Origin: Anaeramoeba flamelloides
Taxonomy: Eukaryota; Metamonada; Anaeramoebidae
Direction of reading: 5' to 3'
Length of the DNA: 64,000 nt
NCBI GenBank assembly: GCA_027625915.1
Contig: JANTQA010000047.1
Coordinates: 7,068,001 to 7,132,000, forward strand
A program made the position numbers and the translations under genes. Shown in pieces: positions 62,902 to 64,000 of this stretch. Each line of letters starts with the position of its first letter. Position 1 is the first letter of the stretch. The notes below the pieces were generated by a model. The model did not search any database. It was given only the letters and a program-made list of their open reading frames with translations, and was not told the origin of the DNA.

Positions 62902-64000
62902 TTAATCTTGATTTGATTCTTGTTCATTAACTTGGTTTATTAATAGCTCAAGATCAAATTCATTTTCAGAAGCATTATCGTCCTCAACGTCTCCAATAAT
63001 TTCTTCAATATCGTCTTCGTCTCCGCCTAGTTCGCTAAAAATGGCTTGCAATTCACCATTTTCATCATTCCAGTCATCCTCATCATTCTGTTCCCCCTCT
63101 TTTGCATTTTCATTTTCATTTTCATTTTCATAAACTCCGACTTGTTCTTCTTGTTGAGAATTGTATGTGTTCTCATTTAAGAAATCTTGAACATATTGTT
63201 GATCAGATATTTGGTCAAAAAAGGAACCATAATTATTATTTGGCTGTTGTAATTCTGTGATTCGTTGATCAAAAGAAGAAAGATCTTGTTTTAAATCTAA
63301 AATAACAGTTGTTGTTTCCGTTATTTTGCTTCTCAGTTCTTGGAATATTTCTTCTTTGATCAACAGTTGCTGGTTTTCAAGATATGAAATTAATTTTTGT
63401 TCTCTTTTTGTCCATTCATTTTCATTTTCCTTTTCATTTCCTTTTTCCTTTTCATTTCCTTTTTCCTTTTCTTTTTTTTTGCTTGACATTTTTTTTGTTG
63501 CTGTTTTGTTTGTATTTATATTTGTGCTTATGCTTGTGTTAGTATTTGCTAATTTAATATTTATCAAAGATTTTCTAATGGACGAAATATCTTTTGACAA
63601 TTTATTATATTGCACATTCATTCGTGTTCTTGTTTTTTTTAATTCCTTTCCCAATTGAGACATTTCAATTTTAATTTTGATTGGGTTTATTCTTCTTTTT
63701 TGGTTTGGGGGGTTTTTGTTTGCAACAGGAATTTTTTTGGGTGTCGGTCTTAAAATTTCTTTTTTTTTTGTTTCGTTTGTTTTTGTAGTTGATATTTTTG
63801 TTGACGTTCTTGGTTTTGGTTGGCTTTTAATCGGTTGAAAGGTTTTGGTTTTGGTTGTCATTATGCTTGGACTTGGGGTTTTTCTTACAAAAGTTGTGGG
63901 ACTTTTTGTTGATTTTCTATTGATGCCGAGTTTCGACACTGGATTTTTTTTTGTGCTTTTGTTTTGACCAAGTTTTTGTTTTTGTTTTGGATTTGTTTTC
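62902..64000 (-). CDS. Unrecognised coiled-coil protein with basic N-terminal and acidic C-terminal regions (5' end outside window)
   Basis: The frame is open from the window edge (64,000) to a TAA at 62,902, about 365 residues; no start is visible, so the gene begins beyond the window. The visible N-terminal third is basic and disordered (K, T, P, Q rich, e.g. KTKTFQPIKSQPKPRTSTKI). Then come a predicted helical segment (LGKELKKTRTRMNVQYNKLS), a K/E/N low-complexity linker, a second heptad-like helical segment (KREQKLISYLENQQLLIKEE to LDLKQDLSSFDQRITELQ) and a strongly acidic tail (DEDDWNDENGEL, GGDEDDIEEIIGDVEDD). I recognise no family. The layout suggests a scaffold, cytoskeletal or chromatin protein, but that is speculation. 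Composition matches the host's other low-complexity regions; no frame break seen. Confidence 0.75.
   Translation of the reverse strand, partial: KTNPKQKQKLGQNKSTKKNPVSKLGINRKSTKSPTTFVRKTPSPSIMTTKTKTFQPIKSQPKPRTSTKISTTKTNETKKKEILRPTPKKIPVANKNPPNQKRRINPIKIKIEMSQLGKELKKTRTRMNVQYNKLSKDISSIRKSLINIKLANTNTSISTNINTNKTATKKMSSKKKEKEKGNEKEKGNEKENENEWTKREQKLISYLENQQLLIKEEIFQELRSKITETTTVILDLKQDLSSFDQRITELQQPNNNYGSFFDQISDQQYVQDFLNENTYNSQQEEQVGVYENENENENAKEGEQNDEDDWNDENGELQAIFSELGGDEDDIEEIIGDVEDDNASENEFDLELLINQVNEQESNQD

Overview
This is an AT-rich, intron-bearing nuclear segment from a microbial eukaryote. The evidence is spliceosomal introns with GTAA donors, genes for conserved eukaryotic proteins (TRAPPC8, a SAPS-domain PP6 regulatory subunit, an IFRD-family protein), long A/T homopolymers, and K/E/N-rich low-complexity insertions. 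The style (KEKEKE and NDNGN tracts, multi-kilobase introns) recalls amoeboid protists such as Anaeramoeba or dictyostelids, but the lineage is inference only. No viral, CRISPR, tRNA or rRNA signal was found.

The dominant structure is a very large imperfect inverted duplication. The left arm (about 830-23,868) and right arm (about 28,055-52,235) are reverse-complement copies about 23-24 kb long, separated by a 4.2 kb non-homologous spacer. Each arm carries the same two genes. Copy A (+ strand): TRAPPC8 in 3 exons (1,268-12,957), then PPP6R-like in 7 exons (19,139-23,727). Copy B (- strand): TRAPPC8 (51,794-41,472) and PPP6R-like (35,845-28,194). The two PPP6R copies converge tail to tail on the spacer. 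Exons are nearly identical between arms while introns and intergenic DNA differ clearly, and several transposon insertions are private to one arm. The arms are therefore diverged copies (a segmental inverted duplication, or two haplotypes joined head to head by an assembler), not a fold-back library artefact.

Both TRAPPC8 copies and both PPP6R copies carry frame breaks, nearly all at A or T runs, and mostly where one copy is broken the other reads through. This points to homopolymer length errors or very recent decay.

Right of the palindrome lie a repeat-rich intergenic stretch (52,236-55,717), an IFRD-family gene on the - strand in 2 exons (58,326-55,718), another repeat-rich stretch, and the 3' part of an unrecognised coiled-coil/acidic protein gene running off the window (64,000-62,902, - strand). 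Non-autonomous DNA elements are abundant: a 1.2 kb element with TIRs and CGCG-rich subterminal arrays (7,280-8,493 and 30,437-31,715, with a decayed relative near 61 kb); three short TIR families, most with TA flanks (1-294, 15,202-15,720, 23,966-24,494; 2,144-2,618 and 53,257-53,714; 46,137-46,729); and a nested fold-back family marked by a GTCAAGTGCCG-like motif.

TRAPPC8 (Rab1 activation in ER-Golgi traffic and autophagy), the SAPS protein (PP6 targeting) and IFRD (ribosome/transcription regulation) are housekeeping genes with no evident shared pathway. Their adjacency looks ordinary; the architecture is the unusual part.
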